The notes under the pieces are model-generated. The model was not told the origin of the DNA. It saw only the letters and a program-made list of their open reading frames with translations, and searched no databases. A stretch of DNA of 64,000 bases. It comes from Sphingobium sp. EP60837. Its GTDB lineage: Bacteria; Pseudomonadota; Alphaproteobacteria; Sphingomonadales; Sphingomonadaceae. The translations under genes were made by a program, and so were the position numbers. The DNA is taken from contig NZ_CP015986.1 of assembly GCF_001658005.1 (NCBI RefSeq), positions 868,001 to 932,000 on the forward strand. The letters are read 5' to 3'. This document shows positions 63,785 to 64,000 of the stretch, piece after piece (positions within the stretch are counted from its first letter, which is position 1; every line of letters begins with the position of its first letter).

Positions 63785-64000
63785 TTAACGGTAAACGCGG
63801 TTGCCGTTGCGATCGATATAATATTCGCGTCCACGGCTGTCGCGATGCCACCTGCGTTCGCCGTCCGACGTCGCTACGCCTACAGCCGCACCACCCGCAG
63901 CACCGATGGCCGCGCCTTCGGCAACGCCCAGGCCAGGGACGATGGCCCCGGCAACTGCACCGCCGACCGCGCCGATCCCGGCGCCGCGCAAGCCATCACG
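63785..64000 (-). CDS. Glycine-zipper protein, partial
   Basis: The frame enters from the right edge and ends at 63785, so the N-terminus lies outside. The visible 71 residues have the glycine-zipper pattern GIGAVGGAVAGAIVPGLGVA, then a basic C-terminus WHRDSRGREYYIDRNGNRVY. It looks like a small outer-membrane or periplasmic protein of the YMGG type. Function unknown. Confidence 0.7.
   Translation of the reverse strand, partial: RDGLRGAGIGAVGGAVAGAIVPGLGVAEGAAIGAAGGAAVGVATSDGERRWHRDSRGREYYIDRNGNRVYR

Overview
The window reads as a chromosomal segment of an alphaproteobacterium of the order Sphingomonadales, most likely the Sphingobium/Sphingomonas group. The reasons are high G+C, the ChvI-ChvG-HprK-RapZ-EIIA-HPr locus beside pckA, lysC next to ubiG, a fused ThiS-ThiG, a CtrA-type box before cheA, and REP-like palindromes typical of this group. 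This assignment is inference from gene content. No tRNA, rRNA, CRISPR, phage or insertion sequence was found. The only structural RNA recognised is RNase P RNA.

Layout. 1-9.9 kb: N-terminal end of ptsP, a Tat-exported aminotransferase, a five-gene minus-strand set of small SRPBCC/VOC/DUF1428 proteins divergent from an HxlR regulator with an operator-like dyad, a proline-rich lipoprotein, a nitronate monooxygenase-like gene, lysC and ubiG. 10-16.5 kb: an esterase, a CitE-like lyase, a stomatin/NfeD pair, a Tat-exported sulfatase with HEAT repeats, and ferredoxin-NADP reductase. 17-25.6 kb: pckA divergent from the ChvI/ChvG two-component system, HPr kinase, RapZ, EIIA-Man and HPr, then an rRNA methylase and an MFS transporter. 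25.8-33.2 kb: translation and secretion core (rplS, trmD, rimM, rpsP, ffh, then dapF, mtaB, ftsY). 33.2-38 kb: yciB, a PuuD-like membrane protein, sodB, a hemerythrin, a ferredoxin, a J-domain protein, rnpB and an amidase. 38.1-43.5 kb: a chemotaxis operon cheA-cheW-cheY-cheB-cheR. 43.5-47.6 kb: a small lipoprotein, mscL, and a LemA/TPM/TPM/NUDIX operon. 47.6-57.5 kb: regulators, glycosyltransferases, a molybdopterin oxidoreductase lacking its C-terminal domain, a phosphomannomutase-like HAD protein, and KpsS/KpsC-like capsule genes. 57.5-64 kb: HIT protein, scoAB, thiSG, aroQ, accB-accC, an ArsC-like protein, a TonB-like protein and the end of a glycine-zipper gene.

How they work together. 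PtsP, HPr, EIIA-Man and HPr kinase together make a regulatory phosphotransfer chain without a sugar permease, linked by position to ChvG/ChvI and to the gluconeogenic gene pckA. FtsY and Ffh are the two protein GTPases of the SRP pathway. The che operon contains a full signalling core but no receptor gene.

No clearly new multi-gene system was recognised. The most unusual observation is an 84-bp REP palindrome lying in frame inside mtaB, adding 28 codons to a tRNA-modification enzyme. Others are the truncated molybdoenzyme, the shortened KpsC, the CheA with a degenerate receiver tail, and a near-perfect CtrA box upstream of cheA.
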